Virus record (IMG/VR): IMGVR_UViG_3300005264_000083
Location: 1-52,746 of that record
Length of the DNA stretch: 52,746 nucleotides
Strand: one strand, 5' to 3'
Source of the DNA: a virus
This document shows positions 8,523 to 17,325 of this stretch, piece after piece. The position numbers were made by a program, and so were the translations under genes. Under the pieces are notes generated by a model, which saw only the letters and a list, made by a program, of their open reading frames with translations, was not told the DNA's origin and ran no database searches. The first letter of the stretch is position 1; every line of letters begins with the position of its first letter.

Positions 8523-11296
8523 TATGCCTTCTCCCTGGGCTCAACTTTCTTTTCGCCTGTTTTCATATCATTAATATCATCTTTCTTTTTCTCGTCTTTA
8601 GCCTCTTGATCTTTACCATGAGTTGCTTTTTGTCTTTTCTTACGTTCTTTTTCATTCTCTTTATTTTCACCAACTCCGGCTTTTTCATCTATTTCAAATT
8701 TATCAGCTTTTTCTAATCTCTCATCTTCATCTTTCCAAAAGTCTATTTGATTGGATTTATTAAATTTTTCACTAGCTGTTTCTTCCTTATTCATTGCCTT
8801 TTTGACTTCTTCCTCATCAAAAGGTTTAAATTCATCACCCCAATTTATTTCTTCATATTTAGGTTTCTCAACACTCTTTTTAATCTGATCATTTAAATCT
8901 GATTTAACTTCTTGAGATAATTGATCTTTCCCTTCTTTATACTCAGGAATATCCCAATTCTTATCCTGTTGAACCTGCTTCATAATCTCTCTATCAGAAG
9001 CTTCTTGATTCATTGATTTCTTAACTTCCTCTTCATTATATTCTTTATCTTCAAATATAGGTTTAGGGTTAAGTTTAGCAATCTGATCATTAATACCAGT
9101 GTCTACTGATTTACTTAATTCAACATCCTTCTTTTCAAATTCAGGAATATCAAATCTAGCATCTGCTTCTTCTTTTCTCATATCATTAAGTTCACCGGCA
9201 TCCTTAGGTTGTTTACTATAATCAACTTTAAAATCAGGTTTCTTAATCTCTTCTTTATATTCAACAACTGATTTATAAAGATCTTCACATTCATACTTTT
9301 CAATAAATGTATTCTTAGCAATTTCTTGAGCTTTTTCAAGGTCTTTCCCTTGATTAGCTATTTTCTCACCAAGTATCTCTAAACCAGATTTAGCAAGTTT
9401 TTTATCTTCGTTAGACTCAATTTTCTCTGGCATATTAATATTAAAAACTTTCCACATTCTCTGTAGACGTGATTTCTTCATTACTTTCTTGATTTTCTTT
9501 TTCTTAAGCTCTTCTTCACCTTCTTCTTCTTTAACCTCTGGTGTCGGATCTTCTAATGCTTCAGCTGCGTCTTCAACTTGCTCCTCATCTCCTGATTTAT
9601 TGCAAGTTCTAGCTTTCTCTAAGTATTCCAATACTTTCTCTTCTTGGGCTTTAGAAAGATTTGGAAATTTAGCTTTAAGTTTCTCGATGATTTTCTTAGC
9701 TTGATCCTCATTAGCATTTTCAGCTAATTCATCAGCAGCCATCTCAACCTCATCTGGATCTTTTTCTTCGGTTAACTCTTCTGCAGCATCTTCGGCTTCT
9801 TCTTGCTCATCTTCAACTGTTTCTAAATCCTCAGTTATTTCTTCTTCTTTTTCCTCGGGAGCCTCGCTCTCTTCTTCTTCTTTTTCCTCTTTTGCTTCTT
9901 CCTCTTTTTCATTTATTTCTTCAGCATTTTCTTCAACAGCTTCTTCAACAGGTTTTTCAGTAACCTCTTCCTCTGGGCTTTCTTTTTCAACATTTTCCTG
10001 AACTTCTTCTTCGACTAACTCATCTGGTTCATCTTCTTTCTCTTCTTCAATCTCTTCAGAAACTCTTTCTTGCTCTTCTTTATCCATTTCCTCTTTACCT
10101 TTACCTGACTCAAGATTCTCAGCTTCAGTTAATGGAACTTCTTCCTCGCTAACCTCTTCAGATTCTTCAGCTTCTTCTTCAACTATTCCCTGATCTTCTT
10201 CAATAGCATTTACTTTATCAGCTAAGTCATTAACTACTTCAGCTAAGGCTTCGATATCTTTTTTATGCTCATACTCTTCATGGCCTTCTGGGGCATTATC
10301 TTTTTCAATAATCTTTCCAGTTTTAGGATCTTTATACCAATGTTGTTTTCCACCATCATGAGCAGTAGTTTTTACATACTCGTGATCGTCTTCGATCATT
10401 TCGCCTTCTTCCATTTCTGGATCTTCGATAGGTTCTTTAGCTTTAAGATTTTTACTCTCATCAATTCCTTCATAGTCCTTACCAGCTTTGGTAAGTTCTT
10501 CATATAACTCAGATAACATCTGGATTTTGTCCTTCATTTCTTTCTCCTTTGACTTCATAATTTGGATATTTATGTTTCCATCTTTATCAATATTAATTTC
10601 GGTTTTCTTTGGCTTTTCCATAGGTTCAGCCACCACTACATCATCACTATTAAAAATCTCTTGTTCATCCATTGGACCTTCTTCATAATCCCTACCGAAT
10701 TCATCGGTATTTGATTCATCACCAATTTTAGTAGCTATCATTGAAGCTAAAATTGATAATGTTTGATCTTTAAACTCCATGATAATATTAGAGTTTTTAT
10801 CCATTAAATGACCACTAAAAATTCCATTTTCCTTTTTAAATATACTTATTAAATATCCATCTTTAATATCTTCAACTACAGTTTCATTTAAATCTAAATC
10901 TTTTGTAATCATTCGTAAAAATATTAAAAATGGTAATGCATCTGTATCAAGTTTACTTAATATATTAGTTTCTAAATCAATAGGATCTGAAATAAGATTG
11001 TTTACCACAGTTGGCCAAGCCCCACCTTTTTTAACCATATTTTCGAGATCTTTTCTTGTTTCTGATATTTTTTTCTTTTTCACCCCCATTGCTTCTAGTT
11101 GTTTAATATCTTCAACTTTTTTACCAATAGGGTTCTTTTTTCTTTCTTTCAGTTCTTTCTTAGCATTTTTAACAGCTTGTTTCATAGCTAAATCTCTACC
11201 GGACCCAACTTTTTTACCAGCACTGGGACCATCTACATAATATTTGATTCCATTTCTTGAAACCATCTTAGCTTTTTTAATATCTTCTTTAGGCAT
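8522..11296 (-). CDS. giant acidic virion-region protein (924 aa) with internal repeats
   Basis: Residues about 12-34 carry the VSRNGIKYYVDGPSAGKKVG module. Residues about 310-345 hold a second compact block (TAHDGGKQHWYKDPKTGKI). Roughly 370-620 is almost pure Glu/Lys/Val/Ala with predicted coiled coil. The C-terminal 250 residues contain at least two related units of about 60 aa, each running (F/W)DIPE(F/Y)...LNDQI...K-P...EEEVKK(S/A)MN(Q/K)E. It lies between the connector and neck genes. Candidates are a scaffold, internal head protein or tail-fibre-like spacer; no known family was recognised. Confidence 0.7.
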   Translation of the reverse strand: MPKEDIKKAKMVSRNGIKYYVDGPSAGKKVGSGRDLAMKQAVKNAKKELKERKKNPIGKKVEDIKQLEAMGVKKKKISETRKDLENMVKKGGAWPTVVNNLISDPIDLETNILSKLDTDALPFLIFLRMITKDLDLNETVVEDIKDGYLISIFKKENGIFSGHLMDKNSNIIMEFKDQTLSILASMIATKIGDESNTDEFGRDYEEGPMDEQEIFNSDDVVVAEPMEKPKKTEINIDKDGNINIQIMKSKEKEMKDKIQMLSELYEELTKAGKDYEGIDESKNLKAKEPIEDPEMEEGEMIEDDHEYVKTTAHDGGKQHWYKDPKTGKIIEKDNAPEGHEEYEHKKDIEALAEVVNDLADKVNAIEEDQGIVEEEAEESEEVSEEEVPLTEAENLESGKGKEEMDKEEQERVSEEIEEEKEDEPDELVEEEVQENVEKESPEEEVTEKPVEEAVEENAEEINEKEEEAKEEKEEEESEAPEEKEEEITEDLETVEDEQEEAEDAAEELTEEKDPDEVEMAADELAENANEDQAKKIIEKLKAKFPNLSKAQEEKVLEYLEKARTCNKSGDEEQVEDAAEALEDPTPEVKEEEGEEELKKKKIKKVMKKSRLQRMWKVFNINMPEKIESNEDKKLAKSGLEILGEKIANQGKDLEKAQEIAKNTFIEKYECEDLYKSVVEYKEEIKKPDFKVDYSKQPKDAGELNDMRKEEADARFDIPEFEKKDVELSKSVDTGINDQIAKLNPKPIFEDKEYNEEEVKKSMNQEASDREIMKQVQQDKNWDIPEYKEGKDQLSQEVKSDLNDQIKKSVEKPKYEEINWGDEFKPFDEEEVKKAMNKEETASEKFNKSNQIDFWKDEDERLEKADKFEIDEKAGVGENKENEKERKKRQKATHGKDQEAKDEKKKDDINDMKTGEKKVEPREKA

Positions 11297-11946
11297 TATA
11301 ACACTCCTAATTTTTTTAATTCTTTTTTCATTAATAACTTTATTTTTATATGGGGGTATTCCTTTTTAAATGTTTCATATTTTTCTTTAGAGTTTTCATA
11401 CCACCTCCCTTTAATTTCGACATACTCATTATTATTAATATTAAAATCTGGAATATAATAACAATTCATTGATTTTAAAAAGAATTGTTTGTTTTCATAT
11501 TCCCATTTTATATTATTATTATCTAAATATTTTGCATATTTAATTTCCCAAGAAGATCTCATTAAAACATTTTTATATTTAACTAATTTTTGTTTTGGTT
11601 TATTTTTTTTGTTTATTTTTTTAATAATTTCAAGATGTTGGCTTACATTTTTAACTCCATATTTTTTAAGATTTGTTTGTTCTCTTTTTATTTGTCTCAA
11701 TTCCATTTCTTCTTTTTCAACTTTATAATGCCCTTTTTGAGTTTTTTCTTTATGTATCTCATCTCTTTTTATTTTAGATCTTAAACTAATATTAAATTTT
11801 TTCATCCAATACGAGATTACAGTTCCACTAGTATATAAATCCTTAGCAATTTGTTCACTGCTTTTGTTATTTAGCACATATTCAGTATAAAGATAATCTT
11901 TATCTCTATATTTAGTGTTTGAATATTCGGGTCTTGTATTTCTCAT
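11296..11946 (-). CDS. PD-(D/E)XK-type homing endonuclease
   Basis: 216 aa. N-terminal helix-turn-helix-like region (SSEQIAKDLYTSGTVISYWMKK), a LKKYGVKNVSQHLEI DNA-binding repeat, then a nuclease core: SSWEIKYAKYLDNNNIKWEYE followed by YIPDF-x7-YVEIKG. The last segment is a PD...ExK catalytic motif as in restriction-like and Vsr/TnsA-like nucleases. It is sandwiched between the connector gene and the 924-aa gene, sharing the junction base with the latter. The LKKYGV repeat also occurs in the 547-aa-region endonuclease at 22977, pointing to the same mobile family. Confidence 0.8.
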   Translation of the reverse strand: MRNTRPEYSNTKYRDKDYLYTEYVLNNKSSEQIAKDLYTSGTVISYWMKKFNISLRSKIKRDEIHKEKTQKGHYKVEKEEMELRQIKREQTNLKKYGVKNVSQHLEIIKKINKKNKPKQKLVKYKNVLMRSSWEIKYAKYLDNNNIKWEYENKQFFLKSMNCYYIPDFNINNNEYVEIKGRWYENSKEKYETFKKEYPHIKIKLLMKKELKKLGVL

Positions 11947-11966
11947 AACTATATGAAATCCTTATT

Positions 11967-12761
11967 CTAAATGTAGGCCAAGCTAATTCTTTTATACTTA
12001 CGTTTAAGAGCTTTCATAACCTTTTTATCTAACAATTCTTGATACTTAGCTATAGTCGCCCCAAAAAGATTGTTTGTTGCTGATATGGCTGTTGATAAAC
12101 TCTGACTCATACCATCTAAACTAACACTCTGTGAACTAATACCAGCTCCCCCACCAGGTCCTATGTCTCCTAAAAGTTGAAGCATATATACAGCCGCCAT
12201 TAATCCAATTGCTTGATTTATTAAAAGAGGTACCTCATCTCCAAATCCAGCTTTATATTCAGCTTTTAAAATCATAGGTAAATATTGCCCTCTTAAAGCT
12301 CTCATTGAAAATCCAGTCCCAGTTAATATTAATGAATTAACTGTAGCAACTGTAGGTAATAATTGGACTTGCCCAGATGAAGCATAAATCTTATACCAAT
12401 TCTTTGGAAATTCAATCCCAAATCCAGCTTCACTATCTGTTTCCTCATCATAACCATATGTTAATGTTATCTTAGTTACATCAATAAGGGGATACACAGG
12501 AAGTTGAATATAAGCATATTGCCTGTAATTGTGATACATATAATCTTCATAATACTCAAATTCTTTTTCAGTAATTGGACAGTTCAATTCATGCTCAATA
12601 TAATCTATTGAGATATCAATATAATCTTGAATAGCCTCATCAGGTAATTCTTCACCATTAGCATCCCTAAGATCAACCCCATGGAGAAACCTTCTCTTGA
12701 ATACTTCAACTGTTAATACTGGTTCTCTTTTACTAAACTCAGTTACTCGATTAATACTCAT
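11967..12761 (-). CDS. head-tail connector (gp6-like adaptor)
   Basis: 264 aa. Helical N-terminus with DEAIQDYIDISIDYIEHELN (about 41-60) typical of phage connector/adaptor proteins, followed by beta segments (YAYIQLPVYPLIDVTKITLTYG) and a helix-rich C-terminus (INQAIGLMAAVYMLQLLGDIGPGGG). It would dock on the portal and begin the neck. SD is weak; the start overlaps the upstream 75-aa gene by one base (TAATG). Confidence 0.65.
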   Translation of the reverse strand: MSINRVTEFSKREPVLTVEVFKRRFLHGVDLRDANGEELPDEAIQDYIDISIDYIEHELNCPITEKEFEYYEDYMYHNYRQYAYIQLPVYPLIDVTKITLTYGYDEETDSEAGFGIEFPKNWYKIYASSGQVQLLPTVATVNSLILTGTGFSMRALRGQYLPMILKAEYKAGFGDEVPLLINQAIGLMAAVYMLQLLGDIGPGGGAGISSQSVSLDGMSQSLSTAISATNNLFGATIAKYQELLDKKVMKALKRKYKRISLAYI

Positions 12762-12988
12762 TATTTACCCTTTATATTCTTTAAAATTTCACTTTCTAGT
12801 TTATCTATGCTTTGTTTAACTGTGAAAATCATTTTGTCAATTTTAGCAAGATTAAGACTTAACTTAAGTTTCTGTTCTTCTAATTTAGTAAGTTTAGTTT
12901 TTAACTCGTTGTATTTATTATGAATAATCTTAACCTTATGTACACTCAAATCTAAAATATTTTTATCTGCTATTTGTATAATTCCCAT
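12761..12988 (-). CDS. small coiled-coil protein
   Basis: 75 aa; residues 20-70 form a continuous amphipathic helix (KLTKLEEQKLKLSLNLAKIDK). Overlaps both neighbours by one base, so translationally coupled to the M15 peptidase upstream. Could be a lysis accessory or a neck co-factor; family unknown. Confidence 0.6.
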   Translation of the reverse strand: MGIIQIADKNILDLSVHKVKIIHNKYNELKTKLTKLEEQKLKLSLNLAKIDKMIFTVKQSIDKLESEILKNIKGK

Positions 12989-13374
12989 TATTTTAACCTC
13001 GTTCTGGGGTGAGTTTGGAAATGGAAATGCATTCCAGCTCCAACGTTATGAGCTAGACAAACTTTTTTGCCAGGCCTTCTAAAATCATAAAAGTATTTAT
13101 CATTTATATATTCTTCTATTTTCTTAACTTGATCTTCTGTATAAATCCAAGATCTTAAATCTAAACCTCTCCAAAACATATGAACAGTCATTTTTCTATA
13201 ACCATAAATAGCTTCATTTTCTTCTGCTGTTCTTTGAATTTCTGTAACCATTGGCATTATGCCGAACTCTCGGATTGAGAAGGAGGCTACATCTAGGATA
13301 ATGCTATAAAGCATTGAATTCTTTTCGAAAAGCTGACCCCACTCTTGTTTTTCACGATCGGTTTTAAATTTCAT
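12988..13374 (-). CDS. M15-type peptidoglycan peptidase (endolysin candidate)
   Basis: 128 aa. Contains the M15/VanY-like zinc arrangement H65-x6-D72 (VHMFWRGLDLR) and a C-terminal H-x-H (MHFHFQT, H116/H118). Such enzymes cleave D-Ala-containing peptide cross-links of peptidoglycan. The gene directly follows a small TM coiled-coil gene, as in many phage lysis cassettes. It is short for an endolysin and has no cell-wall-binding domain. Confidence 0.65.
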   Translation of the reverse strand: MKFKTDREKQEWGQLFEKNSMLYSIILDVASFSIREFGIMPMVTEIQRTAEENEAIYGYRKMTVHMFWRGLDLRSWIYTEDQVKKIEEYINDKYFYDFRRPGKKVCLAHNVGAGMHFHFQTHPRTRLK

Positions 13375-13682
13375 TATTGCACCTTACTAAAATAATCAAT
13401 TAATCTAATAACCCCATAAGTTGCACCAGCTACTGTTCCCATAGCTATAACCCATTTTAATAAATATTTTTTGACAATCTTTGGCTCTTCTAAAATATCA
13501 ACTCTAACCTCCAGTGCTTCGGTTCTTGAGATATGTTCTGCAATGTCTTCTTTGTTCTCTTGCAAATCTTTTGTATTAATATTTATGTCCTTTCGTATCT
13601 CGGCAACATCTACTCTCATGTCTGATTGGGTGTCTATTACTTTATCCAGTTTTTGCTCAATGCGATCCAGTTTATCACTCAT
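13374..13682 (-). CDS. coiled-coil protein with C-terminal TM (holin/spanin-like)
   Basis: 102 aa. Residues 1-70 are a heptad-rich coiled coil (LDRIEQKLDKVIDTQSDMRV...), followed by a hydrophobic span at about 76-95 (WVIAMGTVAGATYGVIRLI). SD AGGAG before ATG 13682. Its place between a permuted NlpC/P60 protein and an M15 peptidase suggests a holin-type or membrane-anchor role in lysis. Alternative: tail-associated membrane anchor. Confidence 0.6.
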   Translation of the reverse strand: MSDKLDRIEQKLDKVIDTQSDMRVDVAEIRKDININTKDLQENKEDIAEHISRTEALEVRVDILEEPKIVKKYLLKWVIAMGTVAGATYGVIRLIDYFSKVQ

Positions 13683-13828
13683 CGTCGTATTCTCCTAATT
13701 ATTTGAAATTTTTATGATTTTTATGAAATAAGAACATATTTTGAAACTCCTTATTTAACCACTAGGGTAGTGTGTGATATCCTTATTAATTATAATAGAT
13801 ATGATTATATAATTAAGAGAGGTTATAA

Positions 13829-14326
13829 TTAGATAGGTTTATAGATACGATCGAGAATCATCTTCTCGTGATAGGCAGTTTCATTAGGGGAAATCAAGGA
13901 TTCTTTAGGCTTTCTTAAATCAATACCTGCAAATAAATATGCATTAGCTACAAATCTTGAACATATGCTTTTTCCACCAATACTTAACAGTCCAAAAGTA
14001 ATTATAGCTAACCAATCATATTCTTTTTTAGAATTATTTTTACAATATTCTAGAATCTTTTTTCTTTGTTCATCTGTAAGTCCTTGATATACTACAGAAT
14101 AAACATCATATTTATCCCATTTGATAGGATTTAATCCACCATTGGGCCAGGTAAGTTCATATTGCATTCCAGGAACATCTGATAAAATAGCTACATGATT
14201 AAATGAATCTTCACCATCAACTAACCAATTTCCCACTGTGACTCTAGAAATCCAAGAAATTAATCTTGAAAATATATTTGTTGTTTCTTTATTAATTTTA
14301 TACGCAAGTATATCTCCGGGCTTCAT
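13829..14326 (-). CDS. permuted NlpC/P60 (YiiX/LRAT-like) hydrolase
   Basis: 165 aa. Shows the circularly permuted papain-like layout: N-terminal PGDILAY (3-9), histidine in FNHVAIL (H44) and the nucleophile cysteine late, in ICSRFVANAYLFAGIDL (C122). Family members hydrolyse peptidoglycan peptides or acyl bonds. It lies one gene before the TM/M15 pair, so a role in lysis or wall penetration is likely. No signal peptide. Confidence 0.7.
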   Translation of the reverse strand: MKPGDILAYKINKETTNIFSRLISWISRVTVGNWLVDGEDSFNHVAILSDVPGMQYELTWPNGGLNPIKWDKYDVYSVVYQGLTDEQRKKILEYCKNNSKKEYDWLAIITFGLLSIGGKSICSRFVANAYLFAGIDLRKPKESLISPNETAYHEKMILDRIYKPI

Positions 14327-14329
14327 ATC

Positions 14330-15019
14330 TTACAACTTCTGTGTTAAATTATAGTTAATACCAACTTTACGATCAGATCCTACGCTTGTCGCATAATAAG
14401 TAATTCTTAGATAAAGTCCTGCTGTAATTTTAGCGTTAAGCGGTCTAGTATCTATATAATTAGGACAACTAGGATCTACCCACATTTTGATAACATACTT
14501 AGCTACAGAGGGCCAATCCTCACACATAGCAGATCTATAAGCCTCTGGAATTACTGAATCTTTATCATAAACTTCCGCTATTACGTAATCTCCCATTTCA
14601 GCATTTTCTATGATTAATTTTCCACCAGAAACGTATCTTTCTTCAGTAATTAGGAAATCTATAGCTTCACTGCTATTGCTGGCGACCGTAACTAGATCAC
14701 TAGTAGCGTCTAGTTTGGTTCTATAATCAGGTTTAGCGAATGGATGGGGTTCTGGTTGATCTTCAATAGTTACTGTTTTAGTTTGTAGATCTAGTAGCCA
14801 GTTTTGACCATTTGCGTAATCTAAGTCAGCAGCTCCGTCATTCACGATAATTAAAGCGGGATCATTTATATCAGTATTTATATCAGAAAGTAGTGTAGTT
14901 GTAAGAAAACTGGCTAATTCGGATTCATCTTGAATTTGATGATATTCTCCAGCTAATATATCTTGCCCAGCGTAAGTCCTAGTACTAGCTGTGTTATTTT
15001 TTATCTTTATTATTCTCAT
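14330..15019 (-). CDS. virion surface protein (head-fibre-type N-terminus)
   Basis: 229 aa. The N-terminal about 70 residues (KIKNNTAS...GQDILAGEYHQI...IIVNDGAADLDYANG) resemble those of the protein at 15392-16192, a domain often found at the base of phage fibre proteins. The C-terminal beta-rich domain ends ITAGLYLRITYYATSVGSD. Overlaps the upstream ParB-like gene by 26 bp. Confidence 0.6.
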   Translation of the reverse strand: MRIIKIKNNTASTRTYAGQDILAGEYHQIQDESELASFLTTTLLSDINTDINDPALIIVNDGAADLDYANGQNWLLDLQTKTVTIEDQPEPHPFAKPDYRTKLDATSDLVTVASNSSEAIDFLITEERYVSGGKLIIENAEMGDYVIAEVYDKDSVIPEAYRSAMCEDWPSVAKYVIKMWVDPSCPNYIDTRPLNAKITAGLYLRITYYATSVGSDRKVGINYNLTQKL

Positions 15020-15389
15020 AACTTCTCCAATGTGATATAGGCATATAAGCTTTTACTGTCTTTACTCCTAATTGTTTAGCGGCCTCTATTCTATGATTAC
15101 CATCTTTTACTTGAAATTGAAAGTTCCAAAATGGAATAAACGATCCATCTTTATAATTTCTTCCATAGGTTAGCCAAACATTATCTATTATTTTATTATC
15201 AATATACTCATCTGTTAATTTTGAGTAAGTAGGATAATTATCTATTAATTCAACAGGCACGTCTACCAATATTATATCTTCAAAATTGCCTGACCCATAA
15301 GGTAAATCATGAGGTAATTCGAGGGTTTCGTCTTCTCTTTCTATGGAGAATTCTTTTAAATATAATGTTTTAGCTTCTTCATATTTCAT
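14994..15389 (-). CDS. ParB/sulfiredoxin-fold protein
   Basis: 131 aa. C-terminal VKDGNHRIEAAKQLGVKTV (D96-G-N-H-R100) is the nucleotide/phosphate-binding motif of the ParB/Srx superfamily, preceded by a suitable beta/alpha region (IILVDVPVELIDNYP). Members bind CTP or ATP, or act as nucleases or kinases. No HTH domain, so not a classical partition protein. Oddly placed among virion surface genes, overlapping the next one. Confidence 0.65.
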   Translation of the reverse strand: MKYEEAKTLYLKEFSIEREDETLELPHDLPYGSGNFEDIILVDVPVELIDNYPTYSKLTDEYIDNKIIDNVWLTYGRNYKDGSFIPFWNFQFQVKDGNHRIEAAKQLGVKTVKAYMPISHWRSYENNKDKK

Positions 15390-15391
15390 TA

Positions 15392-16192
15392 TTATGATCC
15401 TCTACTAAAATTACCGCTATAATTTTCTTTAGATTCTTCTTCTGTTTCCTCTATTATTTTAAAATATAAAATACACCTTGAGTCTTTAGGATTCTTTCCT
15501 GCATCTTTGAAGTAAACTCCAACCTTATCTCCTGCATCAAATATGATTGGCGTTGAAAAGTTTGTTTTACGAGCTACTCTAGCGTTATCTAATTCCCATT
15601 TGAATACTTGTGTCACAGGAGTAGAGCCGCCGCCTTCAGGAGCCACGTATATTTCAATATCTACGTCAGCTCCTCTTTCTTTATTATAAAAGACTAATCC
15701 AACTAACTGAGATTTCCAAGGCATAGGAGGATGAATCTCGTTTGATGCACCTTTAGTTCCGTATATACATGTCCATTTATTTTGTTTAGTACCCTTATTT
15801 AAAGCAACTAATTGATGTATGCCTCCTAGCGATGATATACCACCACCAGATTTCAGTGTAACCACGCCATTCCCGTCATCTTCTACGTCAATATTTCCAA
15901 TGCAATTTATTGTTTTAATATATCTAGAAACGGATACACCATTTAATTCAATAGAAGGCTTAATAGATAATGATAAATATCTTAATCCTTCTTCAGCATT
16001 AAGATCCATAGTTCCATTATTAACTATTAAATCTCCACTATTGATATATGGAGTAATTTCAGTAATAGAGTCGGCAAAAGCTACCATATCATATTCCATT
16101 TCATTAAGAACTCTTTGGCCTTGTGCTGGAACTTCCATTCCTGCTTCACCTAATTCAATAACTGAAGTAGTTGTATTCTTTAATATCTTCAT
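15392..16192 (-). CDS. virion surface / head-fibre-like protein
   Basis: 266 aa. N-terminal KILKNTTTSVIELG...EVPAQGQRVLNE...SGDLIVNNGTMDL is paralogous to the N-terminus of 14330-15019. Middle (GVVTLKSGGGISSLGGIHQL) is Gly/Ser-rich; the C-terminal half is a jelly-roll-like beta domain (DVDIEIYVAPEGGG...GDKVGVYFKDAG). Start overlaps the upstream gene by 4 bases (ATGA). Confidence 0.6.
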   Translation of the reverse strand: MKILKNTTTSVIELGEAGMEVPAQGQRVLNEMEYDMVAFADSITEITPYINSGDLIVNNGTMDLNAEEGLRYLSLSIKPSIELNGVSVSRYIKTINCIGNIDVEDDGNGVVTLKSGGGISSLGGIHQLVALNKGTKQNKWTCIYGTKGASNEIHPPMPWKSQLVGLVFYNKERGADVDIEIYVAPEGGGSTPVTQVFKWELDNARVARKTNFSTPIIFDAGDKVGVYFKDAGKNPKDSRCILYFKIIEETEEESKENYSGNFSRGS

Positions 16193-17076
16193 TGTGGTGT
16201 TGAACTCCCTATTATCTGTAAATCAACTCCTATATTTTTAGCACTTCCAGCAGATAATTTAATTGCTATGTGCATATTTCTTGTTAGAGTAGTTCCTGCT
16301 GTAATATTTACTACTTCTTTTCTACTATTAGTTACATTGATTGTAGATATCAAAGTTAAATTTATACTATCTCCACCATGTTGATAAACTTCTAAAGTGT
16401 ATGTATCTAGATCTTCTGATCCAGTAGATACTTGGATAAGTTCTGCATTATATAATCCTACATTAACCCCTGCTTTATTACTAGGAACTTGTCCAGGCCT
16501 TAGAAGCCATGTTCCAGAAGATATATTACCAGATTTACCAAAGCTAAATCCTGGTGAAGCTGAAATTCCAACTTTATCAAATAATGCCTCAATTGCTTCT
16601 TGAACATTTGCTGCAATTATATCTATATTACTATCATCAAAATCAATATCTGAAGCATTAAAAGCTCCTTCCCATTGGTTGTTTTCTTTATGAAAAATTA
16701 TAACTCTATGCCCTGGTCTAACTGTATAAAAGCTTGTACCATCATATAATTGTATGTTTAAATCATAAGTAGAGCTAGAATTTTTAACAAAGAAGAGTCT
16801 TCCCTGTAGAGCATCATCTGTTATCAATAATCCACAAGGAAGACGTAAATACGTGTTATCATTTGTGTGAGAAGATTCTACTATTAGAGGTGCATTTTTA
16901 AGTAACTGTATAGTTCTAGCAGTATCTATTCTTTTATAAACACCGAGATCACTACCTGGAACATAGGGGCCTTCTGAAGCAGAAGTATAGTCTGCTTCTA
17001 AAAGTTCATGATGCTCTGCTGCTAATCCACCAACTGCAAATATGGTTTGATAAAAAGTTTTCTCGCCTTTTGCCAT
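16189..17076 (-). CDS. virion surface protein, paralogue of the 17326-18039 product
   Basis: 295 aa. N-terminus TIFAVGGLAAEHHEL matches IFAAAGFSGETFDI of the neighbouring paralogue. LQGRLFFVKNSSS and an RPGHRVIIFHKENNQWEGAF strand pair also align with it. A second beta domain follows (TYTLEVYQHGGDSINLTLIS), with an N-I-D-I-I-AANVQEAIEALFDK helix linking the two, a motif common in phage head-fibre/decoration proteins. Confidence 0.6.
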   Translation of the reverse strand: MAKGEKTFYQTIFAVGGLAAEHHELLEADYTSASEGPYVPGSDLGVYKRIDTARTIQLLKNAPLIVESSHTNDNTYLRLPCGLLITDDALQGRLFFVKNSSSTYDLNIQLYDGTSFYTVRPGHRVIIFHKENNQWEGAFNASDIDFDDSNIDIIAANVQEAIEALFDKVGISASPGFSFGKSGNISSGTWLLRPGQVPSNKAGVNVGLYNAELIQVSTGSEDLDTYTLEVYQHGGDSINLTLISTINVTNSRKEVVNITAGTTLTRNMHIAIKLSAGSAKNIGVDLQIIGSSTPQ

Positions 17077-17079
17077 TCA

Positions 17080-17277
17080 TTACTCTTCTAATTCTTTCAA
17101 CAACTTCTCTTCTTCTAGTTTTAAAGCATCAACTGCAGCTTTTTTCTTTTTCTTTTGTTCTAAAAGATTTTTAAGCTCCTCAATACTAGAACGTATAGAT
17201 CTCTCTTCTTTCATAAGATCTTCTACGTCTTTTTTTACCTCTTTAACTTTATCTCTTATGCTCATTTTTTTCTCCAA
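17080..17277 (-). CDS. small coiled-coil protein
   Basis: 65 aa, almost entirely charged helix (KEVKKDVEDLMKEERSIRS...LLEQKKKKKAAV). Its start lies next to the terminator hairpin at 17276-17315. Function unknown; perhaps a chaperone or trimerisation factor for the adjacent surface proteins. Confidence 0.6.
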   Translation of the reverse strand: MEKKMSIRDKVKEVKKDVEDLMKEERSIRSSIEELKNLLEQKKKKKAAVDALKLEEEKLLKELEE

Positions 17278-17315
17278 AATGATAATAGACTAGCCCAATA
17301 ATGAGCTAGTCTATT
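17276..17315 (-). terminator. hairpin terminator after 17326-18039
   Basis: Perfect 11-bp stem (17284-17294 with 17305-17315) and 10-nt loop in the gap between two minus-strand genes; on the minus strand it runs into ATCATTTT. Likely a partial terminator reducing expression of downstream surface genes relative to the upstream one. Confidence 0.6.
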
Positions 17316-17325
17316 GATTTTAAAA

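Noticed and set aside
8212-11240. Several plus-strand ORFs of 60-80 aa rich in Phe/Ser
   Set aside because: They are reverse-strand shadows of the KE-rich genes (Glu/Lys codons read as Phe/Ser/Leu) and have no SD.
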